Shown piece after piece: positions 7,739-16,043 of a DNA stretch of 38,836 nucleotides. The position numbers and the translations under genes were made by a program. Each line of letters begins with the position of its first letter. The stretch's first letter is position 1. The notes beneath the pieces were generated by a model. It saw nothing but the letters and a program-made list of their open reading frames with translations. It was not told the origin of the DNA and made no database searches. Source of the stretch: CAZJAD01 sp964543855 (GTDB lineage Bacteria > Electryoneota > RPQS01 > DYHQ01); NCBI GenBank assembly GCA_964543855.1, contig CAZJAD010000012.1:1-38836 (forward strand). Reading direction: 5' to 3'.

Positions 7739-9757
7739 ATGAAACGGCTCTCTGTTTGTCTCGTGTCAGTCTTTCTGCTGGCGCTTATCGGGCTGACGGG
7801 CTGCAGCAACCCGGAATCCCATGTGGTGGAACCACAGCCGGAGTTCCGGGACGGAATCCCTCTGACTCAGGATGATCTCGTCGGGGCTAATCCGGTGATC
7901 CCGATTCCTGAGAATGGGGAACCGTATGTGGTGAAAAGTGACCTCCTGATTCCTCAGGGAATGACGCTGACCATCGAGCCCGGGGTGACGCTCATGTTCA
8001 CGGATGAGGATTCTCTTCTATGGATGAAGATAGAGGGCAAGCTTATCGCCAAGGGCAATCCGAATATGCCGATTACGTTCACCACGGCTCGCTACGAGGC
8101 CGATTATGGTCAGTGGCGAGGTCTTGCCTTCCTCAGCGAAACGGAACAGAGCGAGATTGAGTACTGCATCTTCGAGTATGGGGCCTTCTTTGAGCTGGAC
8201 ACCGTGACACAGAAAGGCAAAGAAGCTCAGCTCTATGCGGGGATGCTTGCTGTTCTGAATTCATCGCCGATCATCAGGAACAACATCATTTTTTACAACC
8301 AGAACAATGGCATTTATGTCACCGGTCCCAATGCTGCGCCGGATGTTCGGTACAACATCATCTTCAAGAACGACGCTTGCGCTATCCGGGCCGATACATC
8401 GACCTATGCCAACTTCGTTCCGTGGTACAATTGTGGTGCCGAGAACAGTTCGCTCGATTTCCTCATGCCGGATCCTCTTATTGGGCGTAAGATTACCGTG
8501 AACGCGAATCTGGATTCGACCGATCCCTATTACAACATGACGCTTTCACCCCTGTTCATGGATTGGCAGAACGGTGATTTCCGTCCCCAATCCTGCTCGC
8601 CTTGCATTGATGCCGGACCGCCGAACATTCCTGGCCCCGCGGCGGACGAAGGACGGATCGATTTTGGGGTCTTTCCGTATGTCAAATCTGCCGCTGAGTT
8701 GCGAGGTGTGCAGTCGGGGGCACTGAGTGCCGAGACACCCTACCGGATGTCCTGTCATGTGCGCATCCCCCCCGGTGAGACTCTGACCATACCGGCAGGG
8801 ACGATTATCAATATCTCTGGTTACTACAATTTTGAAGTTTTCGGAACGCTGATTGTCGAGGGAACATCCGCCGGTCGTGTGTATATCCGTTCGGAGAACG
8901 AGACTGCGAGCAAGGGGGACTGGGGAGTGCTTCTTTTCAGGTACGATTCGTTACAGACGGTGCCGAGTTGCGTCTCGTACACAGACTTCGAAGGCTTTGA
9001 CTATGCAGAAGTCAGCCAGCCGGGCGCAACCTTCACACATTGCGCTTTCCGGCACGGTCTCCGTCACGGAATGCGGGTGTCTACCGGCCTTGATGATGGA
9101 GTCGATCCTGTTGTGATTGATCATTGTGAGTTCGATGACCTGGGCGTTTATGGACTTCGAGCTGAGCAGTCGTCAATCATTGTGCGCAATACGGTGATTG
9201 AGAACTGCATCGGTGACGGTCTGGTCTTGGTTGGAGAGCCGTCAGTCGAAGATGAGACCAGCCAGCTGCACAACAATGTGGTCCGGGATTGCGGTGTGAA
9301 CGGCATCTTGTGTGAAACATTCATTTCGGCTCGGATCATCAACAATGTGGTCGAAGGCGTGGGTTACGTGGGAATCCAGTGTTACAACAATTCGAGCCCG
9401 TTGATTCTGAACAACATCATCATCGCCTGCGGTCGACCCGGGATCGCGGCCCGGACGAGTTCCTTTCCCACTGTGAACTACAACGATGTCTGGGAGAACA
9501 ATGTGAATGGGGAATCCGTCGTGAATTATCAGGGGATCACACCCGGTGTGAACGACATCAGCTTGGATCCTCTGTTTGTCGTGGAATCGCTTTATGAGTT
9601 GGGGGACGGGTCGCCCTGCATCAATAGCGGGCACCCGGCTGACGAATACAACGACTCGGACGGCTCGCCCAATGATATGGGGGCTTATGGTGGCCCGGAT
9701 GGGGGAGGGGTCGGCCCGTCGGCGCCATGGCCTTCAGCCCTTGCACGGGCTCGTTGA
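7739..9757 (+). CDS. right-handed parallel beta-helix lipoprotein
   Basis: This 672-residue protein starts at the ATG at 7739, with GGAGAG (7730-7735) upstream. The signal peptide ends in lipobox L-T-G-C (Cys22). The body contains two beta-helix regions (about 40-330 and 340-660). They are rich in short strands with Asn ladders such as VLNSSPIIRNNIIF, IINNVVEGVG and ILNNIIIACG. Each closes with a segment like SPCIDAGPP or SPCINSGHP, typical of the right-handed beta-helix (NosD/pectate-lyase-like) fold. This fold is used by polysaccharide-active enzymes but also by structural surface proteins. No catalytic residues can be assigned by eye. The gene follows the receptor by 83 bases, suggesting a surface partner. 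Confidence 0.85.
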   Translation: MKRLSVCLVSVFLLALIGLTGCSNPESHVVEPQPEFRDGIPLTQDDLVGANPVIPIPENGEPYVVKSDLLIPQGMTLTIEPGVTLMFTDEDSLLWMKIEGKLIAKGNPNMPITFTTARYEADYGQWRGLAFLSETEQSEIEYCIFEYGAFFELDTVTQKGKEAQLYAGMLAVLNSSPIIRNNIIFYNQNNGIYVTGPNAAPDVRYNIIFKNDACAIRADTSTYANFVPWYNCGAENSSLDFLMPDPLIGRKITVNANLDSTDPYYNMTLSPLFMDWQNGDFRPQSCSPCIDAGPPNIPGPAADEGRIDFGVFPYVKSAAELRGVQSGALSAETPYRMSCHVRIPPGETLTIPAGTIINISGYYNFEVFGTLIVEGTSAGRVYIRSENETASKGDWGVLLFRYDSLQTVPSCVSYTDFEGFDYAEVSQPGATFTHCAFRHGLRHGMRVSTGLDDGVDPVVIDHCEFDDLGVYGLRAEQSSIIVRNTVIENCIGDGLVLVGEPSVEDETSQLHNNVVRDCGVNGILCETFISARIINNVVEGVGYVGIQCYNNSSPLILNNIIIACGRPGIAARTSSFPTVNYNDVWENNVNGESVVNYQGITPGVNDISLDPLFVVESLYELGDGSPCINSGHPADEYNDSDGSPNDMGAYGGPDGGGVGPSAPWPSALARAR

Positions 9758-9778
9758 GATGGAGAATAAGGTACCTTC

Positions 9779-9810
9779 CCGGTGAAGCTCACATGAGCTT
9801 AAGCCACCGG
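9779..9810 (+). promoter_or_regulatory. intercistronic hairpin
   Basis: The outer stem CCGGTG (9779-9784)/CACCGG (9805-9810) encloses an inner perfect stem AAGCTC (9785-9790)/GAGCTT (9795-9800) with an ACAT loop and a four-base bulge. No T run follows, so it is not a standard terminator. It could stabilise or process the cluster mRNA between the beta-helix gene and the next gene. Confidence 0.45.
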
Positions 9811-9855
9811 AGGGTCTTCTGTTGTCTGGCTGCTTACGCCGGAGGTTGAATAGAC

Positions 9856-12792
9856 ATGGTCGGGACGCGATTTTGTAGCATTCTTCTGATCCTTCTGATT
9901 GGCTGTTTTCCGGGCTTCGCCTGGGCGGCGCATGATATCGATCAACCCGGACCTGCCAAGGGTCCGGTACGCACCGCCGTGGCGAATCCGAACACCCAGA
10001 ACCGGGTGCATAATGCCGGCCGGATGTGGATGAACTTCACCAACCGGGGTTGGTTTGGCAATGACTCGCCGAACGGGCCCCAGCGTCAGGAAGATCCGTG
10101 CAATCCCGGGGTCTGGGCACCCCAGTGTGAGTTTCCAGGCGGCTCGGGGCAGCAATACCTCTATCAGGCGTCACTCTGGCTTGGAGCCCTCATCGTCGAG
10201 GAGGGATTTGAAACGAAGCGGGTGTCCGTGGGTTCGGACGGATGGATCAGGGAGAGGTGGGAGATGTTCCCCGGTGAAGGCGTGGAAGACGGTATCGAGG
10301 AGCGCAGCACACGGCCAGGGTACTTCAACTGCTTGGGCGTGTATGTTTCGCATCCCGATGCGGTTTCAGACCAGGATTTCCTGTGCTCGTATGCCGACAC
10401 TCTGACAGAATCGTTCTGGGTGAGTGAAGATCCCGAGGATGGACCTCATCGCCCTCTGGGAATCAAGATCAAACAGACCTCATATTCTTTCTCTCAGAAT
10501 TTCGCGCAGGACTTCATTATTATTGACTTCGAGTTCGAGAACATCGCGTCCAATTTTCTGAAAAACCTGTATGTCGGTCTCTATGTGGATTCCGATGTGG
10601 GAAGCGTGACCGAGCAGCCCGACTGGCACCAAGATGACATCTGTGGATTTGTGCGGTACTTCTATTACGAGAGGCCTGATGGGACTCCCGACTCGTTGCT
10701 GATTGATGTGGCCTACATCGCGGACAACGATGGTCGGCCTTACGACAGCCCGACAGGCAGCAATTTCACAGCGCCTCATGTCGCGGGGACAAGAGTCATC
10801 CGCGGGCCCAATCCGCGGCTCGAGACCTCGTTCAACTGGTGGATTTCCAATGGGGATGTCCTCTTGGATTACGGGCCGACATGGGAAGCCTACTGCCAGC
10901 GGGACAGTATGGGGGGTGGTTGGACCTGCGACTTTGGCACGCCGATGGGGGATGAACGAAAATACCATGTGCTTTCGAACGAGGAGTTCGATTTCGACCA
11001 GATCTATGTGGATGATCCGGATTGGATTCAAGACCACCCGCAGCGATGGGTGAATCCAGGAACCGGAGATTCAATTCTCCAGCCGTGGACTCTCCCGGAT
11101 GCCTCGAATGCGGCAGACCTCGCCGACGGCTACGATACGCGCTATCTGCTGTCTTGGGGTCCACTGGGGATCTACGACTATACTGATCTCTCGGGGCGGC
11201 GAGTTTATCGCCTGAATCCCGGCGAGAAATTCAACATGACCATCGCGTATGTGGCGGGTGAGAATTTCCATAATGTCAACAATCCTCAGGTGAGCAACAC
11301 GGACATCAATCCTGATCTTTTTGATTTTTCAGATCTGCGCTCCAACGCACGCTGGGCTCAAGTTGTCTATGACAATCCGATGCGCGATACCTATCAATGG
11401 GATTGGGGCAACGATCACGATCCCGGTTTCATCGACCTCGACGGGTCTCAGGGTGATGGAATTCTCGAAACGGGCGACGGGTGGTACGGCGAAGACACGG
11501 GAACCGACGGATTGTATGCTGAACTCCCGGCAGGAGAAGATAGTGTGGCGGTCTATTATTGGAGAGGGACTCTGAACGGTACACAGGGAGTCTTTGCGGG
11601 CTGGTATCGAGGTCCGGATGCCGATGGGACTGAGCGAAATGGTCGCCTTGATGATGTGATCAATCCCTACCTTCCGGAAGTGTTTTCTGAGGACAACATC
11701 ATGCCCGAAGACCTGGTTTATCTTCACCCGAAATACCGCTACTGGGACCAGGGTTGGATGAGTGGGAATTCCCGCTTAGACGAAGGAGACGGATTGCCGG
11801 ACTTCACGGGGCCTCCGCCGCCTCCGATTCCGGGTTTGATGCACCACTATCCCAATACACGCAACGCTGCGGAGCTTGTCGGGGGCATGGTGACGACCAG
11901 CGGCAGCGTGGGTGGGCTGGGATTCGAGATTCGGGGCAATTCTATTTTCCTGCGTTGGTCAAAGAAGCCGTCCGAGGATCCGACTTATGTGGATCCGTTC
12001 TCGCTTGTTCAGGATTTTGAAGGCTACCGCGTCTATGTAGCAAACACGCATGAGGAACGAGCCTTCTCACTGTTGGCACAGTTCGACAGGAAAGACTGGG
12101 CTTATTTCGCGACACACAACGATTCGCTGGCAACGATTCCGCTGGAAGACCCGGTCCAGAATGGTCCGGACTCAATGATCAGCGATGTTCATTGCACCTT
12201 GAAGCCTTTTGGGGCGAACATCGGAATGGAGTCGATTCTTCAGGACGATGATTCGACCTATCAGTTTGAAATCCGGAATGCGCAAGCGCTTTGGCCCCGA
12301 TACTACTCGGTGACCGCCTATGATTTTGGGGATCCGAAATCGGGACTGGGTCCACTCGAGAACCCGCCAACAGCCAATGCGGTTCTGCTCGCTCCAGCCG
12401 GGACTCCGAAGGAGCCCGTGCGGGTCGTGCCGAATCCCTACCGGGCTTACCTCGATTACACGAGCCCACATTCCGGTGGGCTTTCCTGGGAGAACCAGAA
12501 CGACGGGACCGTGGATTTCTACCCTCAGACCGACCGGCGGATCGAGTTCATCAATTTGCCGCTTCAGTGTCTCATCCGCATTTTCACGGTGTCCGGTGAC
12601 TTGGTGGCCATCGTTCCGCACAATGTGGCGGGCGACCGGTCACGGTGGGTCAGCGAATACAGTGAGAAGTGGGATCTGAATTCGCGCAACACTCAGCAGG
12701 TTGTCTCGGGGCTTTACCTGTTCAGCGTCGAAGACAAGACAGAGGGGAACGGGGGGAAAGTCGAAACCGGCAAGTTCGTTATTATTCGATAA
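9856..12792 (+). CDS. large secreted protein with C-terminal sorting-type (FlgD-Ig/T9SS-like) domain
   Basis: This 978-residue protein has a ribosome site GGAGG (9841-9845) before the ATG and a cleavable signal peptide ending near AWAA (about residue 25). Most of the chain is acidic, aromatic-rich and beta-strand-like. I do not recognise a catalytic family in it. A DGTERNGRLDD segment near residue 595 could bind calcium. The last 120 residues start with VVPNPYRA, followed by RIEFINLP, IRIFTVSGDLV, VVSGLYLFSVE and GKFVIIR. This is the pattern of FlgD-Ig-like or type IX secretion sorting tails. The gene is directly followed by a PorV/PorQ-family gene, which fits type-IX-like export and surface anchoring; that link is inference. 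Confidence 0.8.
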   Translation: MVGTRFCSILLILLIGCFPGFAWAAHDIDQPGPAKGPVRTAVANPNTQNRVHNAGRMWMNFTNRGWFGNDSPNGPQRQEDPCNPGVWAPQCEFPGGSGQQYLYQASLWLGALIVEEGFETKRVSVGSDGWIRERWEMFPGEGVEDGIEERSTRPGYFNCLGVYVSHPDAVSDQDFLCSYADTLTESFWVSEDPEDGPHRPLGIKIKQTSYSFSQNFAQDFIIIDFEFENIASNFLKNLYVGLYVDSDVGSVTEQPDWHQDDICGFVRYFYYERPDGTPDSLLIDVAYIADNDGRPYDSPTGSNFTAPHVAGTRVIRGPNPRLETSFNWWISNGDVLLDYGPTWEAYCQRDSMGGGWTCDFGTPMGDERKYHVLSNEEFDFDQIYVDDPDWIQDHPQRWVNPGTGDSILQPWTLPDASNAADLADGYDTRYLLSWGPLGIYDYTDLSGRRVYRLNPGEKFNMTIAYVAGENFHNVNNPQVSNTDINPDLFDFSDLRSNARWAQVVYDNPMRDTYQWDWGNDHDPGFIDLDGSQGDGILETGDGWYGEDTGTDGLYAELPAGEDSVAVYYWRGTLNGTQGVFAGWYRGPDADGTERNGRLDDVINPYLPEVFSEDNIMPEDLVYLHPKYRYWDQGWMSGNSRLDEGDGLPDFTGPPPPPIPGLMHHYPNTRNAAELVGGMVTTSGSVGGLGFEIRGNSIFLRWSKKPSEDPTYVDPFSLVQDFEGYRVYVANTHEERAFSLLAQFDRKDWAYFATHNDSLATIPLEDPVQNGPDSMISDVHCTLKPFGANIGMESILQDDDSTYQFEIRNAQALWPRYYSVTAYDFGDPKSGLGPLENPPTANAVLLAPAGTPKEPVRVVPNPYRAYLDYTSPHSGGLSWENQNDGTVDFYPQTDRRIEFINLPLQCLIRIFTVSGDLVAIVPHNVAGDRSRWVSEYSEKWDLNSRNTQQVVSGLYLFSVEDKTEGNGGKVETGKFVIIR

Positions 12793-12834
12793 GTAGAATA
12801 CTCGCTTGAGGGATTTGGATAAAGAGGAATTCCC

Positions 12835-13884
12835 ATGAAAAGATGGGTTCTCGTTTCGGGGATGCTGCTGGGTCTGGGGTTGCCGTCGATGCTTTGGGGT
12901 CAGGCCAAAGTGGGGACAGCCGGAGTCCAGTTCTTAAAAATCAGCCCAAGTTGCCGGGCGGTCGGCATGGGGGAGGCCTTTGTGTCGGTGGCGAACGATG
13001 CCAGCGCCATCTGGCACAACCCCGGCGGTCTCGTGCAACTCAAGCGCCCTGAGCTGATGCTGAGTCTGATTGACTATCCAGCGGGCATTCAGTATGCCTA
13101 CGGGGGGATTGCGCACCCCTTGCCTCGCCTCAACGGTTCGGCGGCGTTTTCAGTCATCTATCTGGGCACCGACGAGATGGAAGAGACAACGCCGGAACAT
13201 CCCAACGGAACTGGCCGAACCTTCACGGCGGGCGATCTTGCGATCTGTGCCACTTACACACAGAGTCTGACGAACAAGTTTTCGGTGGGTGGGACGGTGA
13301 AGTTCCTCCATGAGTCGCTCGCGGACAAATCGGCCACGGGCTGGGCGGCGGATGTGGGGACGCTTTATGATACAGCCTGGCGTTCCCTGAAAATTGGTAT
13401 GCTCATCTCCAATTTCGGCCCGGATATGAAGTTTGTCGAAACGCCTTTCCCGATGCCGATGAACTTCACCTTCGGGATGTCAGCGAATCTCTACAATAAG
13501 GCGCCGCACAAAGTGTTAGGTGCCTTCGCTTGGAGCCATCCCAACGATAATCTCGAAGTCTATAATCTGGGCCTTGAGTATTCCTTTGCGAATGCGGCCT
13601 ATTTGCGTTTCGGCAAGAAGGTCAACGGAACGCGGCGTGTGAGTTGGTTCAAGCGCCAGGAGAAGGTCGACGCGGGAGAGGGTGCCGAGAATTATGATCC
13701 GTTTGTGGAGTATCCTCTCTTCAGTGTCAACGGGACTTTCTTCGAGAACGGTGCGACCATTGGGGCTGGAGCGCGTTTCGAGCGGCTGGGCCTGTCCATT
13801 GATTATGCCTTTACGGGTATCGCGTTTCTGGGGGATATCCATCGCTTTTCGCTGACTTACCAGTTCAAGCGGAATATCTTGTAA
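12835..13884 (+). CDS. PorV/PorQ-family outer-membrane barrel protein (UPF0164-like)
   Basis: The protein has 349 residues. A signal peptide ends near LWGQA (about residue 23). It is followed by the family's typical opening: GTAGVQFLKISPSCRAVGMG, then EAFVSVANDASAIWHNPGGL. The remainder alternates beta-strands of a FadL-like barrel, with the last strand FSLTYQFKRNIL. In Bacteroidetes, PorV is a type IX secretion component that shuttles sorting-domain cargo. Related PorV/PorQ-family proteins are expanded in many FCB phyla, often with unknown roles. AGAGGA (12823-12828) precedes the ATG. Placement right after a cargo-like gene supports a secretion or anchoring role. Confidence 0.88.
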   Translation: MKRWVLVSGMLLGLGLPSMLWGQAKVGTAGVQFLKISPSCRAVGMGEAFVSVANDASAIWHNPGGLVQLKRPELMLSLIDYPAGIQYAYGGIAHPLPRLNGSAAFSVIYLGTDEMEETTPEHPNGTGRTFTAGDLAICATYTQSLTNKFSVGGTVKFLHESLADKSATGWAADVGTLYDTAWRSLKIGMLISNFGPDMKFVETPFPMPMNFTFGMSANLYNKAPHKVLGAFAWSHPNDNLEVYNLGLEYSFANAAYLRFGKKVNGTRRVSWFKRQEKVDAGEGAENYDPFVEYPLFSVNGTFFENGATIGAGARFERLGLSIDYAFTGIAFLGDIHRFSLTYQFKRNIL

Positions 13885-13945
13885 CGGCGGGAACCGACGC
13901 GGTGTGGTGGTGGTGCGCCTCGTCGAATCGTGAGGATCGCAGATC

Positions 13946-15955
13946 ATGCGCGACATCTACCGGATCACTCTATTGGCGGGATTTCTACTGTTGGTCGTTG
14001 GCGGGTATGTGGGATGTGACCGACTCAAGGGAACCCTGAACGCGAACCAGCGGCCTATCGTAGAATTCGTCAATGTCCCTATTGACAGCAGCGGTTTCAA
14101 TTATGCTCCGATCGTCTATTGGTTTGGCCACGATCCAGATGGCTTGGTGGAATTCTATTCGTGGTACGACGATACGACCCAGCAGGCTGTCGAAGCTTAC
14201 CGGAACGATGACTTGGTCAACTACGTGGCGAATGTGCCTGACGATGCCTGGACCGATACGGTAGCGACGCAGGCGACGATCTACCTGCTGACGCAAGCCG
14301 GAGACACGACGCAGCACATTTTCTTCATCCGGTGCACGGACAACGAGGGAGCGGTCTCCGATGTCAAGGCTCGCAGCTTCTTCCGTTCCAACGAGCCGCC
14401 CAATCGGCCTGAAATGTCTATCCTTGGCAGTGATGAATTCGCCTCGGAGACCATTGTTGCCGACACTCTTCTCATGGGTGACAGGCTGACCCAGACTTAT
14501 GGCGGGTTGCAGATTCTCTGGACGGGAAACGATCCCGATGACCGGGAGCTTATCATCATCCCGCTCCAGTTCAGTTATCTGCTTGTGAAGGAGCCGGATA
14601 GCACCGTCATTCACTTCCCGGGAGATACGATTCAAGCGGACGGGTGGACACAATGGTCTTCCTCAAAGACGAAGACGCTGTACGGATTGGAGACAGGGAC
14701 TTATACTTTCTACCTGAAATCCCGCGATGACGGTCTGACGGACTGTGGGGAACCGGCGTGGGTCGTGTTCACCTGCATCCGACCCACCTTTGAGTACAAA
14801 TTGCTGGTCGTTGACGAGAACACGTCAGGCACTGGCTTGGGTGAGGTTAATCCGGACTCGATCATGGCTTTCCACTTGGAGAATTTGGCGGACGCGTGGG
14901 AGATCATGCCACTGGTCTACCCGGATTGCACCTGGACCAGTGACGAGTACCGAGTCTGGCAGAACCGAGGCACATTGAGCCGTAAAGCCATTCCCTATTC
15001 GCTTATACACGAGTTTCAGCTTGTTTGGATCATCGATGATGGGCGAGGGAGTTTCGGGGATTTGAGTGTCATCGGGAAACGGGCAAAGGTTATGGAGGAT
15101 TATCTCGATGTAGGTGGTATGGTCATGATCACCGGGCGGAAGATTTTCTGCGGCTCATACCTCATTTGCGGCGAGGAAGCGCAGACTTTCAGTGCCTCCG
15201 AGACCGAACCGCATGAAAGATTCTTTTCCATCTATTTCAATGTATCGGAGGGTCTTGGGACCAAATGGCCGGCGACTTCGATCGTAGACTTCAACGGAGC
15301 CACTGGAGCTTTGTACGACTATCCGGACCTGGAGATTGACACAGTCAAGGTCAAGCCTCTGTTCCCGGCGCGGTATGATTGCCTGCCGGAGGTGGACTGG
15401 GTTGGGCGCAGCCGGGAGACCACGACCATCTACTACTACAAATCCAGCTCTGCCGATGAGACCTATGAGGTTTACGACCACGATTGTCGGGTTACCCTGA
15501 GCACGCCCTACTACTGCAAACTGCAGCCCACGGGCTATGATCGCCTGCTATCGGTCAACCGCATCTACAACCGGACACGGGATGTCTACGGCGAATTCAT
15601 GTACTTCACGGACGACAATAGTGCCTTCATGGTCAGCACGCCGGCATGGGCCGGTGCTTGGGAACAGGCCGATACCCTTGAGGTGGATTTCACCTATATC
15701 CCTATCACAGAGAATCATCTGAAGCCGGTTGCAACTCTGTACACGAACTTTCAAGAGAGCATTGACTACGAGAATTACACCTGGATCGGCGAGGCGCGAT
15801 ACCGCACGAGCCTTGTCAGTTTCCCGCTCTATTTCATCAAAAACGACATACGACAGACTGAGATCGGTCCCTTGCCTGTTGTTGTCGAATTCCTCGTGCG
15901 GCAGTTTGCGTTCTTCTACGAGCAGCGTGTTTATGTGTATCAGTGGAGTGAGTAG
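13946..15955 (+). CDS. multi-domain lipoprotein with Ig-like and possible amidotransferase-like region
   Basis: This 669-residue protein starts with an ATG after TGAGGA (13931-13936). A hydrophobic signal segment ends in Y-V-G-C (Cys24), a slightly relaxed lipobox. Residues about 30-270 look like two beta-sandwich domains (phrases such as YWFGHDPDGLVEFYSWYDD and WTGNDPDDRELI). From about 275, KLLVVDENTSG, then VWIIDDGRGSFGD and MEDYLDVGGMVMITGRK, resemble a Rossmann-like class-I amidotransferase or ThuA-type domain. I cannot identify a full catalytic triad. This region is probably non-enzymatic or uncharacterised. It closes the five-gene surface cluster and is followed by a strong terminator. 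Confidence 0.7.
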   Translation: MRDIYRITLLAGFLLLVVGGYVGCDRLKGTLNANQRPIVEFVNVPIDSSGFNYAPIVYWFGHDPDGLVEFYSWYDDTTQQAVEAYRNDDLVNYVANVPDDAWTDTVATQATIYLLTQAGDTTQHIFFIRCTDNEGAVSDVKARSFFRSNEPPNRPEMSILGSDEFASETIVADTLLMGDRLTQTYGGLQILWTGNDPDDRELIIIPLQFSYLLVKEPDSTVIHFPGDTIQADGWTQWSSSKTKTLYGLETGTYTFYLKSRDDGLTDCGEPAWVVFTCIRPTFEYKLLVVDENTSGTGLGEVNPDSIMAFHLENLADAWEIMPLVYPDCTWTSDEYRVWQNRGTLSRKAIPYSLIHEFQLVWIIDDGRGSFGDLSVIGKRAKVMEDYLDVGGMVMITGRKIFCGSYLICGEEAQTFSASETEPHERFFSIYFNVSEGLGTKWPATSIVDFNGATGALYDYPDLEIDTVKVKPLFPARYDCLPEVDWVGRSRETTTIYYYKSSSADETYEVYDHDCRVTLSTPYYCKLQPTGYDRLLSVNRIYNRTRDVYGEFMYFTDDNSAFMVSTPAWAGAWEQADTLEVDFTYIPITENHLKPVATLYTNFQESIDYENYTWIGEARYRTSLVSFPLYFIKNDIRQTEIGPLPVVVEFLVRQFAFFYEQRVYVYQWSE

Positions 15956-15990
15956 ACTACCGTTTGTTGAGGTTCTGTAGGTAAGTTATG

Positions 15991-16025
15991 GGGCTGGCCG
16001 AGGATGAGGTCAGCCCTTTCATTTT
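15991..16025 (+). terminator. Rho-independent terminator of the outer-membrane cluster
   Basis: A 9-base-pair stem (GGGCTGGCC 15991-15999 with GGTCAGCCC 16008-16016, one G-T pair) has an 8-base loop and is followed by TTTCATTTT. It ends only 18 bases before the next start codon, so the following gene needs its own promoter overlapping this element, or read-through. Confidence 0.8.
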
Positions 16026-16043
16026 GGACAGTTCAGAGCGTCG

